From: Actinomycetes bacterium | GTDB taxonomy: Bacteria > Actinomycetota > Actinomycetes > Mycobacteriales > Mycobacteriaceae | Length of the DNA: 64,000 nucleotides | Direction: 5' to 3' | Assembly (NCBI GenBank): GCA_023404955.1 | Contig: JAEXZY010000019.1 | Location: forward strand, 1-64,000 | Shown here: in pieces, positions 53,604 to 62,397 of the stretch | How the letters are laid out: the number at the start of each line of letters is the position of its first letter | Numbering within the stretch: position 1 is the first letter of the stretch | Position numbers and translations under genes: made by a program | The notes under the pieces: model-generated | The model's input: the letters and a program-made list of their open reading frames with translations, nothing else | Told to the model about the DNA's origin: nothing | Databases searched by the model: none

Positions 53604-55017
53604 ACTCGGCCGCCCGGTGCGCGGCCATCACGATCGTCGCGTGCGGCCCGCGACTCGGGATCGCGGGCAGAATGGATCCGTCGACCACCCACAGGCCGTC
53701 GACCCCGCGCACACGGCACCGGCTGTCCAGCACGGCGGCGGGGTCGCCGTCGCGACCCATCTTCGCGGTACCGCACAGATGCTGCGAGGTGGCCCAGGAC
53801 GGTTCGGATCGCACCGTGTCACCGGCGATCTCGATGCCGAGATCCGCGCCCTGGCGCAGCAGCCGGACATCCTCGGGCGCGGTGTCATAGCGCTGCTCGA
53901 TCAGCGGGTCGACGAGCGGGTCGGCCGACAGCAGCGTGACCCTACCGCGGGAGGCCGGCCTCATCAGCGTCACCCCCAGGTGGGGGTGGTCGGTCGGATC
54001 GTCACGCCGGCCGCTGGTCATCGCACCGAAACCCGCTGTGTAGGGCCGGATCTCGAGACCCTCCTCGGTGGTCAGCACCGCTTCCAGCGGAGGCACCCCG
54101 TGGGTGGGGGCCCACCTGACGGGCAGCACCCACTCCGGGTGATCGACCGTGTCGACACCCACCGGAAGGTCGGCCACCACGGGCACCCCGACCGTCCTCA
54201 GCGTGGCCGCCGGTCCGATACCGGAAAGCAGAAGTAGGTGCGCTGAACCGAGCGCACCGGCGCTGACCACCACCCGGTCGGCCGCCAGCACCGTCGGCCC
54301 GTCCGGCCCGACGCACTCCGCCCCGGTCACGCGAGTTCCGTCGAAGCGGAGCCGCAGCACTCGGGTGTCGGTCAGCACCGTCAGATTGGGTCGGTGCATC
54401 ACCGGTTCGAGGAACGCGCCCCCCGGCCCCACGCGGGTACCCCGGTCGATGTTCAGCGGTACGGCTCCCACCCCGGACGGCACCGGCGCCTCCGCCGTCG
54501 ACCCGTTGAGGTCGGGCACCCAGGGGAAGCCGGCCTCCTCAGCTGATCGCACGAAAGATGCTGTACAGCCGTCGAACTCGGCCACCCGCCGGACCACGAT
54601 CGGTCCGCGATCGCCGTGCAGCGCACCCGGGAAATCGAGATCGTGCTCGATCGCGGTGAAGTGCGGCAGCACGTCACTCCACGCCCACCCCGGCAGCGCC
54701 CAGCCGTCGACGTCGGCGGGCAGCGCCCGGCAGAAGTACCCGCCGTTGACCGCCCCCGACCCTCCCACCACCGCGCCCCGCATGATCTGCGCCGCGCGCC
54801 GCGGCGCCTCGGTCAGCACCGCCGTGTAGCGTCGCACCACTGCGCTCGCCTCGCCGAGCGGCAGGCGCAACGCGTCGGTGATCTGCCGCCGCACCCGCGG
54901 GTCGCTGGGCGACGGACCGGCCTCGACGACGGTGACCGTCACGCGTTCGTCGGTCGAGAGCCGTTCCGCGAGCACGGAACCGGCGCTGCCGGCCCCGATG
55001 ATCAGAACGTCGGCCAA
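53593..55017 (-). CDS. mftG: Mycofactocin system GMC family oxidoreductase MftG
   Basis: A FAD-dependent glucose-methanol-choline family enzyme of 474 aa. FAD motif IIGAGSAGSVLAERL, GMC signature MRGAVVGGSGAVNGGYF, SAGALGSAHLLLLSGIGP, and C-terminal HLCGTAKMG and RGPHATIVMAAH with the active-site His. MftG is known to link reduced mycofactocin to respiration in mycobacteria. It lies 7 nt after mftF. Confidence 0.94.
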   Translation of the reverse strand: MADVLIIGAGSAGSVLAERLSTDERVTVTVVEAGPSPSDPRVRRQITDALRLPLGEASAVVRRYTAVLTEAPRRAAQIMRGAVVGGSGAVNGGYFCRALPADVDGWALPGWAWSDVLPHFTAIEHDLDFPGALHGDRGPIVVRRVAEFDGCTASFVRSAEEAGFPWVPDLNGSTAEAPVPSGVGAVPLNIDRGTRVGPGGAFLEPVMHRPNLTVLTDTRVLRLRFDGTRVTGAECVGPDGPTVLAADRVVVSAGALGSAHLLLLSGIGPAATLRTVGVPVVADLPVGVDTVDHPEWVLPVRWAPTHGVPPLEAVLTTEEGLEIRPYTAGFGAMTSGRRDDPTDHPHLGVTLMRPASRGRVTLLSADPLVDPLIEQRYDTAPEDVRLLRQGADLGIEIAGDTVRSEPSWATSQHLCGTAKMGRDGDPAAVLDSRCRVRGVDGLWVVDGSILPAIPSRGPHATIVMAAHRAAEFIS

Positions 55018-55024
55018 CGCGGAG

Positions 55025-56440
55025 TCAGGTCCGGATCTGCGGCTTGAGCGCCCCGGCGTGACGTTCGCGGATCACCCCGGTCCACAGGCCGAGGCCATAG
55101 GCGATGTCATCGAGCCGCTTGAGCAGCAGAAAGGTGAGGATGCCGACCCGCTTGGTGTCGTCGTCGACGCCGCTGTGGCTGCGGGTGGCCCAGTCGAAGA
55201 CCCCGTCGAGGACCGCGGCCACCACCACCACCTGCCGGCACCGCCGCGAACACACCGAGGCCAGCAGCGCCACCGGCCAGTAGTGCCGGCAGATCGCCGA
55301 GGCCAGCTGCAGCGCGGCCGACCACAGACCGTGTGCCGCGACGACGGCCACTTCCATCGGCTCGGTGCGCACACTCGCCAGCGATCGGGCGATCCGGCGA
55401 CCCGTGAACACCGCCACCGCCACCGACCCCAGGTATCCGAGCCGAGATCCCAGTGCGATCAGCAGCCACACCACCAGGGTCCAGCCCGAGATCACCAGCG
55501 GCGCCGTCTTTCCCGGGTGCCGGATCGACAGCGGGGCGGCCGATCCCCCGTAGAAGGACTTACGGACGAACCACTTTCGCAGTTCCACCCGATGGTCGTG
55601 AGCCACCATTGCAATCGGCTCGTAGCGTAATCGGGCACCGGCCTCGTTGAGCCGCCAGCACAGATCGACGTCTTCGCCGGAGATCAACGTCTCGTCGAAG
55701 CCACCGACGTCGAGAAGCGCGCTGCGCCGGCAGATGATCGCGGCGCTGGGCACGTAGGAGACCGTGCCGAACGGCACCACGGGCGCCTCGCGCAATCCGA
55801 GGTCCAGCGATGACCGGACCGCCTCGTAGCGGGCGACGGCGCTGTCGGAGGGCTGCAGCGCGACGATGCGCGGTGCCGCGAGCGCGACCGCGGGATCGCA
55901 GAAGTGCCCGAGCAGCGCCTCCAGCCAGCCGCGGCGCGGCACCACGTCGGAATCCAGGAAAGCGACGAAGTCGGTGTCACACGCCATCAGTCCAGCGTTG
56001 CGAGCGGCGGCGGGGCCGCGGTTGCGCTCCAACCGGAGCACCGTCACGTTGCTGTGGACATCCCGGAAATCGTTCTCGAGCAACGGAACAGCAGATCCGT
56101 CGTCGACGACCACGACCTTGAGCCCACGCACCGCGCCGAGAAGGCGCAGAAGCCCCGACGGGTTGTCCCGCACCGGGATCACGACGGTGACATCGCGGTG
56201 CGACGGCCCGCTCAGCGGACGCGGGTGGGCGACCGTGGCGTCGAGCAGCGTGCGCGCCAGTTGCGCGCTGACCGCATCGTGCACCTCGAGCCGACCGCCG
56301 TTGAGCATGGTCTGCGCCGCAGGCGCCAGCCGCAGCAGGCGGGTCGGCGAGCCGCCGAGAAGCGCTGCGCCCTCCCCCAGCACGCGAACGCGCCGATCGA
56401 CTTGAACAGCGAAACCATCGGGCAGTCGCTGTCCCGTCAC
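55025..56440 (-). CDS. mftF: Mycofactocin glycosyltransferase MftF
   Basis: A GT2 family enzyme of 471 aa that adds beta-1,4-linked glucose chains to the premycofactocin core. GT-A text: VTVVIPVRDNPSGLLRLLGA, ERNRGPAAARNAGLMACDTD, FLDSDVVPRRGW (DXD) and GEDVDLCWRLNEAGARLRYE. C-terminal hydrophobic stretches (about 325-410) indicate membrane contact. It overlaps mftE by 4 nt. Confidence 0.94.
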   Translation of the reverse strand: MTGQRLPDGFAVQVDRRVRVLGEGAALLGGSPTRLLRLAPAAQTMLNGGRLEVHDAVSAQLARTLLDATVAHPRPLSGPSHRDVTVVIPVRDNPSGLLRLLGAVRGLKVVVVDDGSAVPLLENDFRDVHSNVTVLRLERNRGPAAARNAGLMACDTDFVAFLDSDVVPRRGWLEALLGHFCDPAVALAAPRIVALQPSDSAVARYEAVRSSLDLGLREAPVVPFGTVSYVPSAAIICRRSALLDVGGFDETLISGEDVDLCWRLNEAGARLRYEPIAMVAHDHRVELRKWFVRKSFYGGSAAPLSIRHPGKTAPLVISGWTLVVWLLIALGSRLGYLGSVAVAVFTGRRIARSLASVRTEPMEVAVVAAHGLWSAALQLASAICRHYWPVALLASVCSRRCRQVVVVAAVLDGVFDWATRSHSGVDDDTKRVGILTFLLLKRLDDIAYGLGLWTGVIRERHAGALKPQIRT

Positions 56441-57168
56441 CTCAACATCCCCCCGCCGTCCGGCGTCCAGCGAGTGATCCGGTCAACCCCGGCGTCGACC
56501 ATGCCAGCAAAGATCCTGCCCCCTTCTTCCGCCGTCGCCGTCGTCGGATCACCCAGGATACCCAGCGAACTGACGGCGGCCACCCCCCCGTGACGCATGT
56601 GTGGCATCAGCTCTGCCAGCGGCGCCTGATTACCCGGTACCCGGAGATGCTCTCGCACCAAACCAGGTGAAATATGTAGCAATACAGATGTTTCCGTGTG
56701 ACCGGCGTGTGCGTCGCCGCCGACCGCCACACAGGAGCACCAGGCGACGTCACGGCCTTCGTAGCGCAACAGCGCGACCGCTTCGCGCAGCGCGGCGACA
56801 TTTCCGCCGTGACCGTTGACGAACACCAGCCGCGCGGCCCATCGACACGACGAGCGGGCGAATTCGACCAGAAGTTTTGTCAATGCCGGTGTGCCAATGG
56901 AAACCGTTCCGGCGAATCCCTCGTGCTCACCGCTGGCGCCGTAGGCGATGGCGGGAGCAACCAGCCACGGCCCCGCCAACCGGTTGACGAGCGCGTCAGC
57001 CACCGCGGTGGCGATACGGGTGTCGGTGTCCAGCGGCAGATGGGGACCGTGCTGCTCGGTGGATCCGACGGGGACGATGAGCGCGGACGCGCAATCATGC
57101 AGCTGTCTCGACGTCGAGGTCCCGAGATCGTGGGGTGAAGCCACGCGAGCATGGTAGGCCGAATTCAC
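56437..57168 (-). CDS. mftE: Mycofactocin precursor peptidase MftE (creatininase family)
   Basis: A metal-dependent amidohydrolase of 243 aa that frees the modified C-terminal Val-Tyr from the MftA peptide. Metal ligands are in VGSTEQHGPHLPLDTD (Glu, His, Asp), VNGHGGN and GDAHAGHTETS. It overlaps mftF by 4 nt and follows mftD by 79 nt. The intergenic piece shows nothing of note. Confidence 0.93.
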   Translation of the reverse strand: MNSAYHARVASPHDLGTSTSRQLHDCASALIVPVGSTEQHGPHLPLDTDTRIATAVADALVNRLAGPWLVAPAIAYGASGEHEGFAGTVSIGTPALTKLLVEFARSSCRWAARLVFVNGHGGNVAALREAVALLRYEGRDVAWCSCVAVGGDAHAGHTETSVLLHISPGLVREHLRVPGNQAPLAELMPHMRHGGVAAVSSLGILGDPTTATAEEGGRIFAGMVDAGVDRITRWTPDGGGMLR

Positions 57169-57247
57169 CTGCCGTGCGCCAGTTGTTGGCGCATGCGTGG
57201 CAAGAGATTTCCGTGATCGATCAGGGCATCACCTCGCGCCCCGTCTG

Positions 57248-58423
57248 TCACACCCCCAGCGTGCGGGTGAAACCGTCCGGAATCAGGACGTCATCGCGGT
57301 TCAGATCGTGGATCGACGACTTCCCCAGGCCCATCAGGGCGGAGTCGATACCGCCGCGCATGATGTCGAGGACGTTCTCCACACCGGCCTGCCCGTTGGC
57401 TGCCAGACCCCACAGGTAGGCCCGCCCGATCATCACTGCCCGGGCCCCCAGAGCAACGGCTTTGACGACGTCGCTGCCCCGCCGGATGCCGCCATCCAGC
57501 AAAACTTCGACCTGGTCGCCGACGGCGTCGGCGATCGCGGGCAGGCACCGGATCGCGGCGGGGGTGCCGTCGAGGTTGTTGCCGCCGTGATTGGACACCG
57601 TGATCGCCGAAACACCGGCGTCCACAGCACGTTTGGCGTCATCGACGCGGACGGTGCCCTTGAGCAGGAACGGACCGCCCCACTGCTCGCGCAGCCACGC
57701 GACGTCCTCCCACGTGGGAGGTGGGGTACCCATCCACTGGCCGTAGGCCTCGAAGAACGTCGGGCCGGCCTCGCCGCGCCGCCCCTGATTGGGAACACGC
57801 AGGTCAGGCGGCCGCAGATGCTTGGCGAAACTGTAGAACCAGCGCGGCTTGGTCACGACCTCCGGAGACATCCGGATCATGGTCTTCAGATCCATCCGTT
57901 CGGGGATCTTCGGGCTGCCCCAGTCGCGGCCGTGGGCGAAACTCCAGTCGGTGGTCAAGATCAGACCCTTGGCGCCGGCGGCCCGGGCACGCTCCATGCG
58001 GGCGAGGATCTCGTCGCGGCTGCCGAGCCAGTAGATCTGGAAGAAGATCTTGTCGTTGACCGCCGTGACTTCTTCCATGGGCTTGCTCGCGAACGACGAC
58101 AGGCCCATTGCGGTGCCCCTGGCCGCGGCGGCCCGCGCCACCGCGACCTCGCCGTCGGGATCGATCGCCTGCACACCGGTCGGAGAGATGATGACGGGCA
58201 GCGAGATGTCTTGTCCCATCACCGTTGTCGCCATGTCGCGCTTTTCGGTGGCACCGATGACGTGCGGGGCGAAGCCGAGCTCTGAGAACGACTCGACGTT
58301 GGCGCCGACCGTGATTCCCTTCTCGCTGGCGGAGATCAGCGACGAGTACGCCGACTTCGGCAGGCGCTTCTTGGCCCGCTGCTGGGCGATGGCGACGGTT
58401 TCGAACCAGGTATCACGAGCCAT
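57248..58423 (-). CDS. mftD: Pre-mycofactocin synthase MftD (FMN alpha-hydroxy-acid oxidase family)
   Basis: A 391-aa TIM-barrel flavoprotein, often labelled L-lactate dehydrogenase, that oxidatively deaminates AHDP to the alpha-keto amide premycofactocin. FMN text: LPVIISPTGVQAIDPDGEVA, ILTTDWSFAHGRDWG, GTVRVDDAKRAVDAGVSAIT and the catalytic His loop VSNHGGNNLDGTPAA, then RRGSDVVKAVALGARAVMIG. It lies 6 nt after mftC. Confidence 0.94.
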   Translation of the reverse strand: MARDTWFETVAIAQQRAKKRLPKSAYSSLISASEKGITVGANVESFSELGFAPHVIGATEKRDMATTVMGQDISLPVIISPTGVQAIDPDGEVAVARAAAARGTAMGLSSFASKPMEEVTAVNDKIFFQIYWLGSRDEILARMERARAAGAKGLILTTDWSFAHGRDWGSPKIPERMDLKTMIRMSPEVVTKPRWFYSFAKHLRPPDLRVPNQGRRGEAGPTFFEAYGQWMGTPPPTWEDVAWLREQWGGPFLLKGTVRVDDAKRAVDAGVSAITVSNHGGNNLDGTPAAIRCLPAIADAVGDQVEVLLDGGIRRGSDVVKAVALGARAVMIGRAYLWGLAANGQAGVENVLDIMRGGIDSALMGLGKSSIHDLNRDDVLIPDGFTRTLGV

Positions 58424-58429
58424 GATGAG

Positions 58430-59617
58430 CTAGACCGGACTTTCGTTGCAGAACTTTTTCGGAGGGGCGCTCAGCAGGGTGAGCGGGATGGGGCCCTTGG
58501 GGGCGCGGCCACCGCTGCGGGAGTGGTCGACGCTGGACTTCGGCTTGGTCCGGTCGGCGGCCAGGGCGGGCTCGCCGTAGCCCTGCACACACTCCGGATC
58601 GGGACCGTCGAGCGGAAGACCGGTGAAGAACTTCGCGGCCATGCAGCCACCGCGGCAGGCGTCGTAGTGCCCGCAGCTGCCGCATGCGCCGGCGGACTGA
58701 GGCTCCCGCAGCTCGCGGAACAGCTCGGAGTTCTGCCACACACTCTGGAAACCGTTGTCGGTCAGGATGTTTCCGGCCAGGAACTGGTCATGGATGGCGA
58801 ACGGGCAGGCGTAGACGTCGCCGACCGGATCGATCAGGCAGACCACCCGGCCGGCTCCGCAGAGGTTCAGCCCGGCGAGCGCGCCGGGTTCGCCGAGTCC
58901 GGACAGGTGGAAGAACGAATCGCCGGTGAGGACGCGTTCGCCGTGGGCGACGAGCCAGTCGTAGAGCTGGACCTGCTGCGCGGCGGTGGGGTGCAGTTCG
59001 TCCCAGACATCGGCGCCGCGGCCCGAGGGGCGCAGCCGGGTGATGCGCAGGGTGGCGCCGTAGGTGTCGGCCAAGGCTTTGAATTCGTCGAGTTGGTCGA
59101 CGTTGTGCCGGGTCACGACGACGGAGATCTTGGCGTCTGTGAAGCCCGCCGCGCGCAGGTTCTCCAGCGCGCGCGTGGCCATGGCGAAGCTGCCGGGACC
59201 GCGGACCGCGTCGTTGACGTCGGCGGTGGCGCCGTCCAGGGAGATCTGCACGTCGACATAGTCGCTGGCCGCCAGTTTCGCGGCGACCTCTTCGGTGATG
59301 CGCACGCCGTTGGTGGAGAACTTGACGCCGACGTGGTGAGCGGTGGCGTAGTCGACGAGCTCCCAGAAGTCCGACCGCACCGTGGGCTCGCCGCCGCCGA
59401 TGTTGACGTAAAAGACCTGCATGCGCTCGAGCTCGTCGATGATGTCCTTGCACTGCTGGGTGGTCAGCTCGCGAGGATCGCGCTTGCCCGACGAGGACAG
59501 GCAGTGCACGCAGGACAGGTTGCAGGCGTAGGTGAGCTCCCACGTCAGGCAGATCGGGGCGTCAAGGCCGCGTTCGAACTGGTCGACGAGCCGGGGCACG
59601 GGTGCGGTGACGGTCAT
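58430..59617 (-). CDS. mftC: Mycofactocin radical SAM maturase MftC
   Basis: A radical SAM-SPASM enzyme of 395 aa that decarboxylates and cyclises the C-terminal Tyr-Val of MftA. The SAM cluster motif is Cys32-x3-Cys36-x2-Cys39 (ACNLSCVHC). GGGEPTVR is the SAM-binding glycine motif. SPASM cysteines occur in NLCGAGRVVC, GDVYACPFAI, GACGSCGHYDACRGGC and PECVQG. ATG 59617 overlaps mftB by 4 nt, with CAGGAGAG upstream. The frame stays open upstream but only ATG 59617 fits the family. Confidence 0.96.
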   Translation of the reverse strand: MTVTAPVPRLVDQFERGLDAPICLTWELTYACNLSCVHCLSSSGKRDPRELTTQQCKDIIDELERMQVFYVNIGGGEPTVRSDFWELVDYATAHHVGVKFSTNGVRITEEVAAKLAASDYVDVQISLDGATADVNDAVRGPGSFAMATRALENLRAAGFTDAKISVVVTRHNVDQLDEFKALADTYGATLRITRLRPSGRGADVWDELHPTAAQQVQLYDWLVAHGERVLTGDSFFHLSGLGEPGALAGLNLCGAGRVVCLIDPVGDVYACPFAIHDQFLAGNILTDNGFQSVWQNSELFRELREPQSAGACGSCGHYDACRGGCMAAKFFTGLPLDGPDPECVQGYGEPALAADRTKPKSSVDHSRSGGRAPKGPIPLTLLSAPPKKFCNESPV

Positions 59618-59898
59618 CGGGCCTCTCCTGCGATGAGCATGTTCGACGAGACCAACACGCCCATCGCGTGCAGGTACGGGGGCAGTTGCTCGTCTTCGAG
59701 TCCTGCTGCGTGACAAGCGGATCGAGCGTCGGGGTAATCGGACAGCGAGTTGATCACCTCGACGATCGTCCGGTTCTTCAGGAACGACAGCTTGCGGGTT
59801 CCGAAGTGGTAGAGCAGCGCGCCGAACGGCTCGGGCCGGACGGCCACCTGCGGATGCAGCCGCCAGCGCTGGTCCGGATCGAAGGTCGGCGCGGTCAT
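59614..59898 (-). CDS. mftB: Mycofactocin RRE chaperone MftB
   Basis: A 94-aa PqqD-like RiPP recognition element that binds the MftA leader and delivers it to MftC. ATG 59898: MTAPTFDPDQRWRLHPQVAV, RPEPFGALLYHFGTRKLSFL, ending SNMLIAGEAR. It lies 2 nt after mftA and overlaps mftC by 4 nt. Confidence 0.95.
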   Translation of the reverse strand: MTAPTFDPDQRWRLHPQVAVRPEPFGALLYHFGTRKLSFLKNRTIVEVINSLSDYPDARSACHAAGLEDEQLPPYLHAMGVLVSSNMLIAGEAR

Positions 59899-59900
59899 GA

Positions 59901-59993
59901 TCAGTAGACCCCGCACATCCCGTCGATGGAGACCTCTTCGACCAGGCTCTCGGTGACCAGTTCGTCGTTCTCGGTGTGCTGACTCGGCTCCAT
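59901..59993 (-). CDS. mftA: Mycofactocin precursor peptide MftA
   Basis: A 30-aa ribosomally made precursor: leader MEPSQHTENDELVTESLVEE and core VSIDGMCGVY. The final IDGMCGVY is the family hallmark; Val29-Tyr30 become the redox cofactor after action of MftC, MftE and MftD. ATG 59993 with GAAAGG upstream. First gene of the mft operon, facing divergent mftR. Confidence 0.96.
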   Translation of the reverse strand: MEPSQHTENDELVTESLVEEVSIDGMCGVY

Positions 59994-60026
59994 GGCGCTG
60001 CCTTTCTGTTCGGTGGGGCTCGACAT

Positions 60027-60047
60027 TTGTGACGCAGATCGCAACAA
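60027..60047. promoter_or_regulatory. Palindromic candidate MftR operator
   Basis: The 84-90-nt gap between mftA and mftR contains the imperfect palindrome TTGT-N2-CG-N5-CG-N2-ACAA (60027-60047). It is placed to control both genes by the TetR-type MftR, whose family member binds acyl-CoAs. Binding is inferred. Confidence 0.6.
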
Positions 60048-60083
60048 TAAGGCACCGGGTGCCGAAATGGAAGAGGGATGCCG

Positions 60084-60683
60084 ATGCCAACCGCGAAGGC
60101 ACGTGTCGGCCGTCGCCGGTCGACCAGTTGGGAGCACATCAGCGCGGTCGCGATCGACCTGTTCACCGAGCGCGGTTTTGACGACGTGAGCGTCGACGAC
60201 GTCGCGACGGCCGCCGGGATCGCCCGGCGGACCCTGTTCCGGTACTACCCGTCGAAGAACGCCCTGCCGTGGGGAGACTTCGACGCCCATCTCGGGCTGA
60301 TGCAGGGGTTGTTGGCCGCTACCGACCCGGCCGCGCCGATGCATGAGGCTCTGCGCTCGGCACTGTTGGCGTTCAACGACTTCGACGACGCGGACCGGCA
60401 CAGACAACGGATGCGTTTGATCCTCGAAACCGAGGCGCTGCAGGCGTATTCGATGACGATGTACGCGGGATGGCGGGCCGTCGTCGCGGACTACGTCGCG
60501 CGCCGCCTCGAGCTCGCCCCCGGTGACCTGATTCCACAGACGGTGGCGTGGACGATGCTGGCGGTGGCGCTGACGGCCTACGAGCAATGGCTCGCCGACG
60601 AGTCGGTGTCGCTCGCCGCTGCGCTGGGTGGCGCCTTCGATCTGTTGGCCGGCGGGCTCGCGGGTCTGGACGCGCGCGACTAA
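60084..60683 (+). CDS. mftR: Mycofactocin system transcriptional regulator MftR
   Basis: A TetR family repressor of 199 aa. Helix-turn-helix: VSVDDVATAAGIARRTLFRY then YPSKNALPWGDFDAHL, which is typical of MftR. I chose ATG 60084 because AGAGGG (60072-60077) lies 6 nt upstream; ATG 60078 abuts that site. Divergent from the mft operon it controls. Confidence 0.93.
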   Translation: MPTAKARVGRRRSTSWEHISAVAIDLFTERGFDDVSVDDVATAAGIARRTLFRYYPSKNALPWGDFDAHLGLMQGLLAATDPAAPMHEALRSALLAFNDFDDADRHRQRMRLILETEALQAYSMTMYAGWRAVVADYVARRLELAPGDLIPQTVAWTMLAVALTAYEQWLADESVSLAAALGGAFDLLAGGLAGLDARD

Positions 60684-60689
60684 ACCGCG

Positions 60690-62282
60690 TCAGAACGGTG
60701 GGTCGTCTCCGGCTGCGACACGTCCCAGCATCCGACCCCCTGCGCGCTGACAGGCATTCTTGGCGGCCGCCACGGCCGCTGCACGGACGTCACGGTTCTG
60801 CGCGCGCTCTGCTTTCACGCGCGCGGCAACATCGGCACTGCGCACGCGGCGACGCCGGGGAACGGTGGTTCTTTTCGCCCCGCAGTCCGGCGGTACCGGC
60901 GGTGGCGGTGTCAGCTCGGCGGTGGTCGCGGGAAACTGCGGGAAGAACAGCGTGCTGCCGGGGTTCGTTGCGTGAGCGCGGCCATCAGGTGCAACGAAAG
61001 TGACTGTGCCATCTGGCGATTGCACCTCGGTCCAGCCGTCGGGACCAAAGCAGAACGTCTTCATGAGGTGATGGGTTCGGCACTTGCAATTCAAGTTCGA
61101 CGGATGCGTAGGTCCGTACGGCCACGGCACACAATGATCGATGTCGCACCGATCGGCGGGCACGTCGCAGCCCGGGAACCGACAGAACATGTCCCGGAGT
61201 CGGACGAATTGCGCCAGCCGGGCCGAGGGACGATAGTTCGGTTCCGGATCTGGCCCGGGTATCCACAGCGGCCTGACCTTTGCGCCCCCGGCGATGGCAT
61301 CGGCCAGCGCAACAGCCGGCATGACCTTGAGCCCGGGCAGCAGCGCCACCCCGGTGTCAACCAAAGGTTCCGGGATGCAATCAGTTCCGGGATCGGGACC
61401 ACAGTCTGCCGACTCGTCGCACTCTGTAGCGGGCTTCCCAGAGGCCCCCTCCTGAGAGACGGGCTTCGTCGCGGCGTCGACTGCCGCCTGGTCGGCGATC
61501 ACGTGGACCACCACATGCGATGCGGGCGCGGGTGCGTCAGCCTTCGGGCATGTCGGTGACCCGCAGCGGCAGGGCAGATGCCGGCGGCCGTTGATCAATG
61601 CTCCGGCGGCATCACTGCGACGCTCCCCCACACTGCGTGGATCGTTCTCGCACACGCCGTTGATCATCGCGAGGATGCGCCGTTCGGCAGCAATGCCATC
61701 GGCCGCCATCAAACGGCCCCACACTGACATGGTCTCCGCGCCGTCCTCGTGGGCACCGATGCGAAAGTCGCGATCCTGCACAACGTCTTTCGCCAACCGC
61801 ACCGCGTCGGCGTCATAGCGTTCGATCAGAGCGTTGACGGCCCCGGTCAGCTTTTCCTCCGACGAGACGCCCCAGGACACCGCCCGGTCGGCGAGCGCCG
61901 CATCGATCTCGGCCAGCACCCGGTCGTCGTCGACCAGATGCGTCCGCCAGGTCAGTTCGCTGATCACGCGGATACTGATCCGGCCCTCACAGAACAGCGC
62001 AGCCACTCGAGGCAAGCGGTCCCGCAGGGCCATCGCGATGCGCATCTGCGCGGACGCTCGCCGCTGCCCGATGGTGAGCGCAGCGCCGATCCGCGCCGCG
62101 GTCATGGCCCACAGGTCGAACGTCCAGCGCGCGCGGTCGTCGTCGTCATCGACACTGCGGCGCGTCAATTCAGCGATAGCCGCAAGCCGTCGCGCGCACG
62201 CCTGACCTTCCTCCACCGCCGCCTGTTCGATCGCGCCCACCAACGCCTCGTCGGCCACGTCGGCGAACATGTGTTCGAACAT
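60690..62282 (-). CDS. 13E12 repeat family protein (DUF222-HNH endonuclease)
   Basis: A 530-aa protein with an N-terminal DUF222 helical domain (ARWTFDLWAMTAARIGAALT, LPRVAALFCEGRISIRVISE) and a C-terminal HNH nuclease domain (DMFCRFPGCDVPADRCDIDH, then CVPWPYGPTHPSNLNCKCRT HHLMK). Such proteins recur in mycobacterial genomes as the 13E12 (REP) family, sometimes linked to mobile elements. An Ala/Arg tail ends the protein. ATG 62282 (MFEHMFADV) is preferred over an upstream start at 62384. No flanking repeats were seen. Confidence 0.88.
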   Translation of the reverse strand: MFEHMFADVADEALVGAIEQAAVEEGQACARRLAAIAELTRRSVDDDDDRARWTFDLWAMTAARIGAALTIGQRRASAQMRIAMALRDRLPRVAALFCEGRISIRVISELTWRTHLVDDDRVLAEIDAALADRAVSWGVSSEEKLTGAVNALIERYDADAVRLAKDVVQDRDFRIGAHEDGAETMSVWGRLMAADGIAAERRILAMINGVCENDPRSVGERRSDAAGALINGRRHLPCRCGSPTCPKADAPAPASHVVVHVIADQAAVDAATKPVSQEGASGKPATECDESADCGPDPGTDCIPEPLVDTGVALLPGLKVMPAVALADAIAGGAKVRPLWIPGPDPEPNYRPSARLAQFVRLRDMFCRFPGCDVPADRCDIDHCVPWPYGPTHPSNLNCKCRTHHLMKTFCFGPDGWTEVQSPDGTVTFVAPDGRAHATNPGSTLFFPQFPATTAELTPPPPVPPDCGAKRTTVPRRRRVRSADVAARVKAERAQNRDVRAAAVAAAKNACQRAGGRMLGRVAAGDDPPF

Positions 62283-62397
62283 GTCTCCAGTATGTCGCCG
62301 TTCACCGACGATCCGGCAGAACAGAATCTCCGCGACCCGCCGGCTGTGGATGAATCTTGATCTGGGGATAACTCCCGCGGGCACGCCGCCCGATCGA

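Noticed and set aside
57169..57247. A small gene between mftD and mftE
   Set aside because: 79 nt with no start plus ribosome site on the minus strand and no similarity recognised.
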